From Chara braunii (taxonomy: Eukaryota > Streptophyta > Charophyceae > Charales > Characeae): a DNA stretch of 57,723 nucleotides. The notes below the pieces were generated by a model. It was given only the letters and a program-made list of their open reading frames with translations. It was not told where the DNA came from and made no database searches. The DNA lies in assembly GCA_003427395.1 (NCBI GenBank), contig BFEA01000416.1, forward strand, positions 285,874 to 343,596, written 5' to 3'. A program made the position numbers and the translations under genes. How positions within the stretch are numbered: the first letter of the stretch is position 1; each line of letters opens with the position of its first letter. This document shows, piece by piece, positions 34,151 through 45,240 of the stretch.

Positions 34151-34380
34151 TATGTGCTGTGTTCTGAATTGATGCCAATGTATGGAATGCCAGAACAGGG
34201 GAGAATTTCAGAACAATCAATAGCAACCCACGCATAGTCAAGACCCAGCATACAACAACCACGACTACCCCTTGGGTGGTGCGCAGGCAGTGTCTGTAAT
34301 AGTACCATGCATCAGCCCAAGGGGATGTATGTCCAGCCGTGCGTCACTCTAACGCCCTGCCAGTGTCCATGCGCAAGGCT

Positions 34381-34458
34381 GCGGAGTTTTGAACCCACAA
34401 CCTTATACCACAGTGCGCATTTCCAACGGGTGCTCTAACCGCTGAGCTACATCAACTG
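34381..34458 (-). repeat. tRNA-like segment (A-box and B-box)
   Basis: Minus strand reads GTAGCTCAGCGGTTAGAGCA (strong D-arm/A-box) and, about 45 nt on, GTGGGTTCAAAACTCC (B-box with one extra base). Anticodon and acceptor stems do not close well, which suggests a tRNA-derived SINE head or pseudogene. Confidence 0.55.
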
Positions 34459-34538
34459 GACAATGGAGCTCCATCTTCATCCGTGGCAAATGGGGATATG
34501 GAAATGCCGACTTCCTATACGGAAGAAGCTCTGACTCA

Positions 34539-34658
34539 GGGCATACTCACACTACGACGTTTTTACGTATTTTTGGACGGAATTGCGGCCAGATACATCC
34601 AGGTATGGCCTTGAATGCGGTCAGATACTTTTGAGATACTGCTAGTGTGAGTATCCCC
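34539..34658. mobile_element. 120-bp TIR element (MITE)
   Basis: Ends GGGCATACTCACACTA and TAGTGTGAGTATCCC form terminal inverted repeats with one mismatch. CTCA flanks both sides (34535-34538 and 34659-34662), a 3-4-bp target duplication. The interior is non-coding. TIRs beginning GGG with a 3-bp duplication recall PIF/Harbinger, whose usual target is TWA, so the superfamily is open. Confidence 0.7.
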
Positions 34659-34700
34659 TCAATTGGTGATCTTGGCAAAAGCTGAAAAGCTTGTGCCGGC

Positions 34701-35189
34701 TTGCCTAAAATTGCGGGTCATATCAACTCTCCGAGTAGAGTGGACACAGCGCAGGACAACCTGGGAAACAGAGCCAGACTGCACTATGTTTTCTTGGATT
34801 CAAGAATGACTAACGATGTCAAACAAGTCCTTTCATCCCTGGATAAGGACTGGTTTCCTCTTGCCATGCTCAGTTCACCCCTGAAAGAAGGCTTAGACCG
34901 CATCAGCTTTAAGGGCTATTTTACTGTTAGAAGAATTGCACGATGGCTATTCCATTCAGGGCACAGACAGGTACTTTTCTCTGATTCCTTGGCGGAAACC
35001 CTTCGCTTACCATGGGAAGAACCCATGTCAGAAGGGGATTCGGAGGGTATTCGAAGGAGAAAAACGGGGGAAACAGATTTGGAACTCGGTGGCCGTATCC
35101 ATGGCAAACACGGCACCGAGAATCTGATGAGGGATGCCCCTTTGAGGAAAACTCCGCATTGCTTTGTGGAATGTGCGCGACTTGTATGA
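34701..35189 (+). pseudogene. LINE-associated upstream ORF (ORF1 3' part?)
   Basis: A 162-codon open frame just before the endonuclease of the plus-strand LINE. It has no low complexity and reads like protein (DSRMTNDVKQVLSSLDKDWF.., RISFKGYFTVRRIARWLFHSG). Position suggests the end of ORF1 or the linker between ORFs. No zinc knuckle is present in this piece. The next reading frame, with the LINE endonuclease N-motif (ALWNVRDL), begins about 35155 in another frame. Confidence 0.45.
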
Positions 35190-36415
35190 CAATAATAATT
35201 AAAAAAAAAGAGACAAAGATTGAAAAGCTGGATCCACACGAATGCGGTCCATATAGTCTGTATTCAAGAATCGAAACTTGATGAGTCTCGTATTAAAGAG
35301 GTTCGCAAATGGTGGAAGGGCAAGCACTACTGGGCACCAGCAGGGGGGGGAAATCAAGCACAAGGCTCAAGGGGAGGCGTTGGGGTCTTAATACACAAAG
35401 ACTTGGAAGTAACAGTTATAGATCAGATGATGAATATTTGGGGGAAATGGGTCTGGGTCAAGATGCTGATTGACAACGGGCCTTGGACAGTCATGTGAAT
35501 TTACACCCCGGTGTCCTATAAGGAACGTCTGACCTTTCTGCAGGAATTACCTAGTCTTTTACCTGACTCTGAGAATCTCGTCGTTGGTGCAGACTGGAAT
35601 GTGACTCTTAATCCAGGGCTGGATAGCCCCAACAGGGAACCCAAGCGGACAGACAGCAAGCTACTAAACGCTCTCATGGTTGCACAGGGGTTTACGGATG
35701 CCTGTCGGACCCTGCACCCGGAGGAGCCAGGATACACCTGGCACGGGTCCCAATCCCCGCCAGTACGAAGAAGACTAGATTATTTCCTAATGAGAGGCCA
35801 GGAATGGGAAACCTGTATGCAGGTTGACCTCCACAGCCCAATCCTTTCGGATCACAATCCTATCATCGCTTCCTTCAAATTCTCCCAAGAAGACAAATTT
35901 GGAAAATCATACTTCAAATTGAACACCTCACACCTGCAGGAGCCAGACATTGTGCGATGGATTCGAGATCACTTGAAACAGTGGGAGGAGGCTGAAACCC
36001 TCTTCACGAGAGAGGAAGACTGGGTTGAGGTAGGAATGAGGATAATGCAAAATTCATTAAATAACCTCTCTCAACTTAAATCAACCCTAATGAGCAACAA
36101 AGAAAAAAAGTTGTTACAAACTGTCGCAACAGCGGAAAGGGGATACGGGAAGCATCCTATCTCAGACAAGTACTGGACTGCCAAACGGAAAAGATGCCTC
36201 ACTCAATTGGAGGCGATGGATATCCAAAACCAGGAACAGTGGAAAACCTGGTTGGAACAAAGGAACAATGTTACGCGATGATCTGGACAAAATGTGCGAA
36301 TTCGCACTTTTATACTTTGAGGACATCCTCACCACCAGAGGAACCTTTGACACAATGGAAACAGACCTGAGAGACCAATCAGACTTCTGGGCCAAAACAC
36401 AAGTGAAACTTTCTA
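35155..36415 (+). pseudogene. LINE ORF2 endonuclease region, degraded
   Basis: APE-type endonuclease motifs in order: WNVRDL, CIQESKLDE, GGVGVLI, VGADWNV, RRRLDYFL and SDHNPIIASF. These are the expected Asn, Glu, Asp/Asn, Asp and Asp-His positions. Broken by frame changes near 35195-35225, a TGA at about 35496 and a shift near 36275. The basic, helical linker to the RT follows. In an active LINE this domain nicks target DNA to prime reverse transcription. Confidence 0.8.
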
Positions 36416-36418
36416 CGA

Positions 36419-37467
36419 ATGGACCTTGACAAACCCATTACCCAAGAGGAACTATGCTACGCAGCTAAACAAATGGCAAAAGGGAAAACTCCAGGCCCTG
36501 GGGAGGACAGCTTACCAATTGAACTTTACCTGGCGGTCTGGTCGGATATCAGCCCCCTCCTGTTGGGGATCTACAATAATGTGTTGAGAGCAGGGAATTT
36601 GACGTCAGGAATGATGAAAGGAATAATTTCACTGATTTACAAAAAAGGATACAAGACAGATATCAGGAATTGGAGGCCGATCTCCCTACTGAATGTTTCC
36701 TATAAACTACTGGCCAAGACACTTGCGATCCGACTAACAAGGAACTTACCTGATTTGGTCGACAAAGAACAGGGGGCTTTTGTTAAACATAGGTCCATAA
36801 TGGATAACATAGCCACAACAATTCAAGACCTGGAAATACTGGCAAGAGAATGCAGAGACGTTGCCATCCTCTTGTTGGATATGGAGAAAGCTTACGATAG
36901 GGTAGGATGGGCCTTCGTAATGACAACGTTAAAACATATGGGTTTTGGTGACAAATACTGCCAATGGGTGACTACAATGTACTCCTCAGCAACCGCTGCC
37001 GTAATGGTCAATGGGAAAATGTCGAAGAATTTCTCTGTGTCCCGGTCACTTAGACAAGGTTGTCTCTTAGCGCCTCTATTCTTCGTACTGCATCTGGAAA
37101 TATTACTAGATAACATCAGAACTCAGACCAAATAGAGGGGCTTAAGATCTCTCCAACCAAACAGTGGAAAGCAAGCGCTCTGACAAATGACTGGACAGAT
37201 GCATGCAAGAATACTAAACACAATTTAGGAGCACTCAGGAAAGTCCTAAACACCTACTGCATACTATCGGAGACTTCTATGAAGAAGGTTTTCGCTTGAA
37301 AGCTAATCGGGGCCTCAAGGCAGTCCCTGCAGATGCTTCAGATCGGTTCCTGGGAATGTAGGTCTCCTTAAGCAACAATGCAGATTTTCAAGATTGTGTG
37401 CTGGTGGAGAAGGTAACCAACAGACTCTCAAGTTGGAAGCATACTAGACACCTCTCCATCACAGGGA
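36419..37467 (+). pseudogene. LINE reverse transcriptase, degraded
   Basis: Recognisable RT blocks: KTPGPGEDSLPIELY, LIYKKGYKTDIRNWRPISLL, EQGAFVKHRS, motif A LLLDMEKAYDRVGW (catalytic Asp present) and motif B SLRQGCLLAPLFF. Motif C is not recognisable: the aligned position after 37170 reads TNDW where FADD is expected, and stops follow (37133 onwards). The frame continues in pieces to WKHTRHLSIT at the target site of the nested insertion. Confidence 0.85.
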
Positions 37468-37612
37468 TAAAGCACTAAGCACTGGAGAACAGACCGAGGT
37501 AACGTCTGAAGTGGCGCCGGCGCTGCGCTACCGGGGGAGCAGCGCTGGCGCCAAGCAAGCTATGGAGGAACGCGCGCGGCGAGCGGGCGACGTGGTAGTG
37601 TACCGATGCGTG

Positions 37613-37745
37613 TGCCAGGTGGAGCGCTGCTAGCGGGCGGTGCGCTGCCAGGTCGAGTGCCGCTAGTGGGCGATGCGCTGCCCGGTGGAATGCTGCTAGT
37701 GGGCGGTGCGCTGCCAGGTGGAGCAGCGTTAGTGCGCGGCTGCGG
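37613..37745 (+). repeat. 33-bp GC-rich tandem repeat, four units
   Basis: Unit GCCAGGTGGAG.GCTGCTAG.GGGCGGTGCGCT repeats four times with substitutions, inside the 2.2-kb insertion near its 5' end. Confidence 0.8.
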
Positions 37746-38084
37746 AAAATGAGGGAGGTGACATCACAGAGACACGGACGTTGAGCGCTGCTACTCTACA
37801 AGGGGGATGGTGGCGTCTCTAGTTGACAGAGAGGAGGGAGAGGCGATGGTCTTCTGTTCTGCTTCGTGCTGATCTCCTGGCGTCACAGGCTGGCGCAGGT
37901 AGAGAAGGGGGGTTGGTGCTTCTGCTTCGTGGCGCGAACCTTCAGGCGTTGGAAACCTCAGTGTGACCGAGGATACTTTGCTTCATGGGGTGAGACGTTC
38001 TTTTCGATTCTGGCCAGCTTTTAGTTCCAGTGTCCTGGTGGATTTGTCGTCGGCCTTCACTCATACTGCATTGCCAACGGCGGT

Positions 38085-38560
38085 AATCTGCATCATTATC
38101 ATCATCGACATTTTTCATAATATGGGGATAACGGCAGTAATTTTCATTCATCATCATCATCTTCGGTTTTATCATCGCTGTCATCATCATTATCATCATC
38201 ATCATCGGCGGTTTTCATCATCACCATTATCATCACCATCATCATCATCATCTTCATCATTATCATCATCATCATCATCGTCATCATCATTATGAGCATC
38301 TTCATTGGTGCGTCATCATCATCTTCATCATCATCTTCATCATCATCATCATCATCATCATCATCTTCATCATCATCAGCAGCATTACTGACATCATCAT
38401 CATCATCATCATCAACATCATCATCATCATTATGAGCATCATCAGTGGTGTGTCTTCATCATCATCAGCATCATCATCATCATCATCATCATCATCATTA
38501 TTGACATCATCAACATTATTATCATCATTATGATTATTATTATCATCATTATTAGTTTGT
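38085..38560 (+). repeat. (ATC)n low-complexity block
   Basis: Imperfect TCA/ATC trinucleotides with TTC and ATT interruptions over about 475 bp. Smaller ATC patches recur at 38877-38900 and 38992-39025. It lies inside the 2.2-kb insertion, and a shorter ATC patch occupies the matching place in the 350-bp element at 21319-21668. Confidence 0.9.
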
Positions 38561-39189
38561 TATCATTAGAGTTTGCTCTTCAAGACATCGCTCGCCTTTC
38601 GCATCAGCAGGTGAGTGGGTTGTCATCATCATCCTCATTATCAATATCTTCAGGGTGTTGTCAAAGCGAATGACATTTTGGTGAGGGGGAGGGGGAGAGC
38701 CCAGCCCCGCAGGGGTTTCATTAGGCGGGTGGTGAAACCCTAGAGGAGGTACGGGCATATTGTGAGGAATACTCTTTTCTGGGGCTGGGCATCAAATCCC
38801 AGCGGGGGCAGATTAGGGTAAAGGGATAGATAGAGGAATGGAGAGAATGGAGGAAGGAAGGGAGAGGGGGGATATTCATCTCATCATCATCATCATCATC
38901 CATGTTATATCATGCTTTCTGGTGTGCTGTAATTTTCGGCTGTATCTGGCCTCCTTCCTTAATCGGGATATAGGATTTTAGAAATGGTCGATCATCATCA
39001 TCATTATCATCATCATCATCATCACATCATTAATACCATCATCTGGTTATTGTTATATTAAGCTTTTTGGTGTTCTGAAATTTTGGCAGCATCTAGCATT
39101 CTTCCACATTCGGGATATAGGACTTCAAAGATGGTTGAACCTGGATTGATATCTACTGAGTTGCTCTGTTCTGTGCCCTTGGTTTGCCG

Positions 39190-39320
39190 ATGCCAGAACG
39201 ACGCTGGCCGGAGCTGGGGCATTGCCTTGTAACCTGTAAATGGCAGGAGTGTGAGGCCTTGTAGAGAGATCTGGGGTTTGCTGAGGGTGGAAGGCATTCC
39301 AGTGGTGAACCGGGGGGGGC
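39190..39320 (+). repeat. TGCCAGAACGACGCTGG-type dispersed repeat within the insertion
   Basis: Shares the order TGCCAGAACGACGCTGG, TGTAACCTG, GTAGAGAGATCTGGGG, GGCATTCCA with the copies at 16.2 and 30.0 kb. Its presence within a defined insertion shows it can be carried as part of a retroposon. Confidence 0.7.
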
Positions 39321-39692
39321 TGCAAGGAGGCGAGAAGAGATCAGCTATGGTTGATCTTGGTTAGGTTGGTTTTGTCTCTGACGTACAGTGTCCTGGTACA
39401 GGGAGGGCTAAAAGTTGTACTAGGATTAGGAGGCCAGAATAGCTGATATAGCATAATCTTCTATATTTTTTCATAGATTTGAATCATTATTCTCATTAGC
39501 ATCATTATCTATGGTATCATCAGTATCATCATGGTCATCATCATAACTATTTGAGGGACGTTGAGCCCGGTTCTCAGCAGTTTCGGTTCGATCACTCCGG
39601 GCAGACTGTGAGGACCCCGGCCTCAATCTTATTATTGGTAATATCAGCCTTGGGCACCGGGCCCGGTAAAAAAAAAAAAAAAAAAAAAAAAA

Positions 39693-41560
39693 AGACACCT
39701 CTCCATCACAGGGAGGACCTTGGTAATCTCCTCAGCAGGTTTTGCAGTGTTGTGGTTTACCTTGGCAGTTCACCTGTTGGAATAAGATTTCTACAAGAAG
39801 ATCAGAAGAGCGGCAGCCAGAGTTCTGTGGAAACCAGAAGCTGAAGAGCACGAAGGGTTTATGTCCAAGATTGCATAGGAAACTACTACCTTCCCTAGAA
39901 AGGAAGGAAGCTTGGGGATCCTTGACCCACAGAGACAGAATTGGGCCCTCTTAGCTAAGTGGATTGCCAAGGCACTGTTAACAGGTGACGAACCTCCTTG
40001 GCTGATGTTAGCCACATATATTATGAAGGAAGAATGGTCCTTGAGTCGGGATGAGGATGCGTTGGCCTGTTTTATGATTAAATCTTCTTATACTAATAAA
40101 AAACCAAAATCTCCTTTTTGGAGAAATATTCTTTTTGCATGGCATAGACTGTTCCCAGACGAAAGGCTGCACCCGCGGACCAAGGACTCTATATTGACTC
40201 AGGTACTGTTTGAAAACCCATTAATACGTGGAGCCTCTGGTGACACCTTCTCTGCCCACGACTCCCCTGGTTGTTTTGGTAAGTCTTGGGTCGAAAGAGG
40301 TGTAGTTAGAGTATGTGACATTTGGAATGAGGACTCTGGGTCTTGGCAAACAGAGACGGAACTGAGAGAAAAGTTGGGTAGAGTGAGGAATGTAGGTGAA
40401 AGATTGTAAGCACTGATTGACGCTATTCCCTGGTATTGGAAAACTGGTTTAACAAAAACCCTCATCCCAACAGGTGGGTTGTGGCTGAGAAACCATACCG
40501 TCTTGGAAAGGGTAGTATATCAGGTCACAGATGATCTGGGGCCGGATGGTTTCGCTGCTAAAGAATGGACACTGTCGGATACCTTCAGTTATTCATTGTC
40601 ACTGACCTTTAAATCAGATATTAGGTTGGACTCCATTACAGGTCTAGTGGAGGTGGCTGCAGCGGTAACTCAGAAGAAAACTCCAGCGGGGGGTACCTCG
40701 ATACAGGTTGTCAAGTTACCACAGGGCCCTGCACCTTTGAAAAATGATGCGGTGGACTTTCAAACTCTCGGATGGGTCAAAGACACGTCAAACTTAAGTC
40801 AATACTCATCCAAGGTTGGAACTTCCTTTTTCTTGCGAGGTAAAGTTAAGAAGCCGCCATGCGACTCCCTTATTCAACGAAGACAAAAAAATGACCTCCT
40901 GGCATTATCTACTCAACAAATCGACTCTCTCTTCCAACGGTTTAGAAGGCTCCCCTCTCAGAAGCTAGCCAGTCTTCTCTGGGTACAACTTTTTCAGCAA
41001 CAACATCTGCTATTAAATTGGATCAGAGAGGTATGACAGTTTCAGAGAAATGCGCTCGCTGTGGGTGGATGTGGGAGAATGACAGACACCTGTGGTTAAC
41101 ATGCCCGACATCCAGAAGGATATGAAATTGGTTTCAGCATCATTGGGAACAGATTTCGAAAGATGAGTTCAAATGGACAGACGAGTGGAGTGTCTGGGGA
41201 GTGCATCAAGCAGGGAATAAAAAAGAATCAGACTGGTTGTATGTTGCCCAGTCAATCAGAGGGATTATTATGAAAACGACATGGGATGGTAGAAATAATC
41301 AGTATAAAGGAGTTTACTACAGATGTGGCTATTAAGATCAAGATTACTCATCATATTCGGACTACCATCAGCAAGTGACAGCAACGATTGGATCAGGAGA
41401 AGGCAGAGATCGAAGAATGGGATAACAACTATAAGATGGCTACTGGACACATGGGGCGGGAACAATAGCTTATTGAAGATGGGTATGGAAGATAAACTTT
41501 TCTTTTGCTCTTTGTTGTTTTCCACACTGGGGTTTGGGGAGCGCTTTAGCCACCCCCCCT
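39693..41560 (+). pseudogene. LINE ORF2 C-terminal region, distal to the insertion
   Basis: Continues the plus-strand LINE: RHLSITGRTLVISS at the junction, a GSLGILDPQRQNWALLAKWIAKALL segment near 39905-39985, and long open stretches at 39912-40409 and 40479-41036. A zf-RVT-like motif follows (CARCGW, then HLWLTCPTS) at about 41050-41115. Frame changes near 39785 and at about 40409-40480 and 41036, and stops beyond 41120, show it is dead. More diverged from the other two LINEs than they are from each other, so possibly a different subfamily. Confidence 0.8.
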
Positions 41561-41645
41561 AGATAGGGGAAAGATAGATAGAAAGTAGCCTTGAGGTACA
41601 ATAGGCCACCCCTTTTTTGAATTTTGAGGGATCTGACGTTAAGGG

Positions 41646-41815
41646 ACACTGTACCCGGTTTCCAGAAGCCGATTCCGGGGTATTGGCCCCAGTTTTTAGT
41701 GCTTTTTACACCGGGTTGTTTGTGATGGTTTCCCCGGCGTATTAATGGGTTTTCAAACTATAACTGATTTTTTTTCTCTCTCTCTCTCTCAAAAAAAAAA
41801 AAAAAAAAAAAAGGC
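41646..41815 (+). mobile_element. decayed HBR segment with A tail downstream of the LINE
   Basis: A weak box at 41648-41666 (ACTGTACCCGGTTTCCAG) starts about 85 bp after the last LINE homology and runs to a (CT)n stretch and poly-A (41792-41812). Further A runs extend to 41878. Confidence 0.5.
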
Positions 41816-41841
41816 CCCTAAAAAAAAAAGATTAAAAAAAA

Positions 41842-41879
<38 letters not shown>

Positions 41880-42282
41880 CCCTAGGGATGAAAGGGACTA
41901 GGGGCTGCGGGTCTTGAAAGAAAACTCGACAGATCTCTCTCTCTCTCTATATATATATAATAAAAAATAAAATAAAAACGTCAACAAATCTGGATAAACC
42001 ATGGAGATCAGGATAAGTCATGTATTGAAAAAAGAAAAAAAAAGGAAAAAAAGATAAGCCATGTCTTGGATTTATCGGGTGTGTGAAGGTGAACACTGAG
42101 GATCAGGTAAATCACCCCTTGGATCTGACGAAACCATTTACCTCCTCCCCGCCCCCCCCCCCCTCCCCCCTCTCCCTTTCCCCCTTGGATTTGATTAAAT
42201 AACTAACCCTTCTTTGGATCTCAATCTGATATAAGACCCTCGGAATATGGTTAAGAATTGCGCAGCAAGATGAGGTTAGGTC

Positions 42283-42406
42283 CCTTTTTTCTTTTTCTTT
42301 TTCTTTTATTTTATTTTTTTAACCGCATTGCAAGCCCACTATCCTGGTGGCGGTACGAGAACCACTAGGATTGAGGCCTTGCCTGTGGGGTTGCTCCATC
42401 TATTAG
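42283..42406 (-). repeat. HBR tail-module fragment
   Basis: On minus it matches the tail module of the 26.5-kb copy (GCAAGGCCTCAATCC..GTGG, ..CCACCAGGATAG), followed by an A-rich end (T-rich on plus, 42283-42320). The box is missing. Confidence 0.6.
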
Positions 42407-42407
42407 T

Positions 42408-42790
42408 GAAACCTGGTTTTCTGGTTAATCCTGACTTGACCAGAACCGGTTTGGTTAAGCCAATAGCGGTGAAACATGGTTTTCTGGCTATTCATGACTT
42501 AACCAGAACCGCTTTGGTTAAGCCAATAGCGGTGAAACCTGGTTAACCACTCTGGATATGAGTCCGGTTTGTCAAACTTGGTTAACCTCCCTTAACCTCC
42601 GTTAACCTCCGTTAACCTCCGTTAAAGTTGGTTAAACTTTGTTAAAGTTGGTTTAACTTGGTCAAACTTGGTTAAACCTCCGTTAACCTCCGTTAAACTT
42701 GGTTAACCTTGGTTAAACTCCCTGTGGATCTGGTTGGTTAAAATCTGTCAATCTGGTTCTGGTTAAACCTGCAACACGGGGGGCATCTGG
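42408..42790 (+). repeat. 63-bp tandem duplication followed by GTTAACCTCC repeats
   Basis: GAAACCTGGTTTTCTGG begins units at 42408 and 42471, and a third start is at 42534. Then come many GTTAACCTCC / GGTTAAACTTG decamers to about 42720. Confidence 0.85.
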
Positions 42791-42906
42791 TGTAAATTCG
42801 CCATTTATTTATTTATTTCCAATCGCACGAAACTGAAATTTGAAATTTACTTTTTAGAGGCAATATTTTTATGGGGTTTTAAACAACGTCCAGTGAACGC
42901 CCAACG

Positions 42907-42907
42907 T

Positions 42908-43002
<95 letters not shown>
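42907..43002 (+). repeat. (CT)n then (ATCT)n microsatellite
   Basis: About 62 bp of CT dinucleotides passes into about 32 bp of ATCT tetramers. Confidence 0.95.
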
Positions 43003-43004
<2 letters not shown>

Positions 43005-43049
43005 TCCCGCCAGAATTTTTTAACGGCCAGATTTTGTAACTTTTCCCTC

Positions 43050-43933
43050 TTTTGACCCCTCATTCCCTAACCCTCAGGAGCTCTCTATCCTCTCTTCCTC
43101 CTCCTTCCCCCCTCCTCTCCTCCTTCCCTCTCCTTCTTCCCCCGTCTTTCCCCTTCCTTCCCCCCTCCTCCCTCCTCCTCCTCCTCCCTCCTCTCTCCTC
43201 CTGTCTTAACCCCCGCTGACTTCAACCCAGGTGCAATTTTGATTTACACAAGAAGCATTAGGAAGACACTGGTCTACACCTCTTCCTCCTCCTCCTCCTC
43301 CTCTCACCGACACTCTCCTCCTGCTCTCACCTACACTCTCCTCCTCCTCTCATCTACACTTTCCTCCTCCTCCTAGCACCTACACTCTCCTGCTCCTCCT
43401 CCCACCTACATTCTCCTCCTAGCACCTGTACTCTATTCCTCAACTTGTCTCCACAAGATCTACTCCTCTCCGTCTACCCCTCCTCCCACCTACCTCCTCC
43501 TCTCCTCCGCCTTCCACCTACCCTCCGCTCCTCCGCCTTCCACCTACCCTCTCCTCCTCCTTCCACCCGCCATTTCCTCCTCCTCCTAACTCCACTCTCC
43601 CACTCTCCTCATCCCGCCTACCCTTTCCTCCTCCTCCCACCTACACTCTCCTCCTTCTCCCACTTACACTCCTCGTCCTCCTCTTCCCACTTGCAACCAC
43701 CTCCTCCTCCTCCTCCTCCTACCTCCAATCTCTTCCTCGACCCGTCTTCACACCCCTCCATCAAGGGCTCTACTCCCCCCTCCCCCCCTCCTCCTCTACC
43801 TCTCGATCTTGTTCTTCTGATCGGTAATACAGACGGCATATTTCTCCGTTTACTCCCTTCGATTCCATTTAATCCCCATTCTACCCCTCGATCCTGATAG
43901 ATCCACACCTTTCTTTTTTTCTTTTTTCTTTTT

Positions 43934-43965
<32 letters not shown>

Positions 43966-43975
43966 TTTGAAGTCC
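43050..43975. repeat. long polypyrimidine (CTC/CCT) region
   Basis: Mostly pyrimidine on plus to about 43800, with imperfect CTCCTC-CACCTACACT repeats, then a short normal stretch and a T-rich run (43911-43968). Pro/Ser-rich frames on plus and Lys/Glu/Gly-rich frames on minus are artefacts. Confidence 0.85.
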
Positions 43976-44136
43976 AGATCGTAGTAGAGGCGATGCACAC
44001 CTTCCATCTTTCCGCCCCTTTTGTTTTCCTTGTTCCGTCTTTTGATGGCTCCATTCCATTCTATGCATCTGGACGCTCATTTTCCCTCCCTCTCTCCCTC
44101 CCTCCCTCCTTTTTCCTCGTCTCCTTCCTTTCTTCT

Positions 44137-44141
44137 TCTTC

Positions 44142-44191
<50 letters not shown>

Positions 44192-44215
44192 ACTTATCTA
44201 TCTATCTATCTTTCC
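44137..44215 (+). repeat. (TATC)n microsatellite
   Basis: About 17 TATC tetramers with a single interruption (ACT) near 44190. Confidence 0.95.
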
Positions 44216-44504
44216 TTTTATTTTCTCCTTCCATTCTTCTTCTTCTTCCTTCATCTCTTCCGCGTCTAACTGCTTATCTGGACTCGTTGTTTACGGCCGT
44301 ACATTCCCAAGATCAATGGATAAGGTCCTTAATATATCTTATCCTTAATGGATAAGATCCTTAGTGGATAAGATCCTTAATGGATCCTTAGTGGATAAGG
44401 GTAATGATAAGAAAATCAAGGATCCGTGTAGGGCTTGTTCAGAGGGTTGGACCCTGCACCCCCAGTATGATGCTTGCGGATAAGCAAAGGGCTTTGAGAA
44501 TCTA

Positions 44505-44622
44505 ACGAGGAGGTGGAGGAGGAGGAGGAGGAGGGTGTCGAGGGGGAGGGGGGGGGAAGGGGGGGAGGAAGGAGAGGGAGGGGAGGGGGGAGGGGGGACG
44601 AGGAGGGAGGNNNNNNNNNNNN
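44505..44622. repeat. GGA/GGGA-rich tract ending in a 12-N gap
   Basis: Purine-only on plus from 44505; the Ns are 44611-44622 and cut into an HBR box. Confidence 0.9.
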
Positions 44623-44880
44623 GGGTCCAGCGTCCCTTATAAGTATGATACAATTGGAATACATCAGAAAAGGCCTTAGGAAGACCTGCCAGCATTGATT
44701 GCCCTGGAAACCAGGGGATTGACTGAGCAGGGGGGATGGCCAGATTCCCACTGTCATGTACTGGCTACCTCTGCCTTCTTTTGTAAAAAAATGAATGAAT
44801 GAGAAAATTGAGGAAGGGACTGATACACCTGCCAGCATTGATTGCTCTGGCTTCAGAGGATTAACTGCGCAGGGTTGTCA
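44623..44880 (-). mobile_element. HBR copy with two second-hairpin modules, partly in a gap
   Basis: Minus order: module 44828-44878 (stem CTCTG/CAGAG), module 44683-44733 (CCCTGG/CCAGGG), then the box, whose 3' arm lies in the N gap (GGGTCCAGCGTCCC visible on plus from 44623). Lies about 360-620 bp beyond the 3' end of the minus-strand LINE, in the same orientation. Confidence 0.6.
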
Positions 44881-45240
44881 CCAGGAAGGAACCTCTTCAT
44901 CCTAATATCGTCCAGAATATCAGATGCCAAATATGTACTGCTGAAAAGCTAGTTCCTCCCTGACAAACAAAGAATAATCAAAGAAGGACAAAGAAGGACC
45001 TTACGCAGAGGCTGTATATTGAGGCTGTATTGATTGCCTTGGGTCTGAAATGTCTTGGCGTAATCTGTTCCCCCACCCCAACCTATGTGTAGTCAACCCT
45101 TTTCTCCCAGAGGGGCACCNGGAGTCAGGGTCATCTTTAAGTGCTGTTGTCTGATTCAAGTGCCAAAGGTGTAATGCAGTCTCAGGGAGGGGGAAAGGAA
45201 CAGATTAGGTGACCAGACGAGCACAAAACGATCAAGACGG

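Larger units (their letters stand above)
37468..39692 (+). mobile_element. 2.2-kb non-coding retroposon inserted in the LINE
   Basis: Flanked by an exact 22-bp direct repeat (37446-37467 and 39693-39714, starting AGACACCTCTCC). It ends in a poly-A run (39668-39692). Removing the insert and one repeat copy restores the LINE reading frame across the junction. Contents: a GC-rich 33-bp repeat (37613-37745), (ATC)n low-complexity DNA (38085-38560), a TGCCAGAACGACGCTGG-type unit (39190-39320), an HBR box (39560-39578, stem GTTGAG/CTCAGC) and the same ~140-bp 3' end as the element at 21319-21668. No ORF or domain, so it was mobilised in trans. Confidence 0.9.

Noticed and set aside
34381-34458. Functional tRNA gene
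   Set aside because: A- and B-boxes are good, but anticodon and acceptor stems do not pair and the T-loop has an extra base.
43445-44143. Pro/Ser-rich and Lys/Glu-rich ORFs
   Set aside because: Low-complexity repeat translations, as above.
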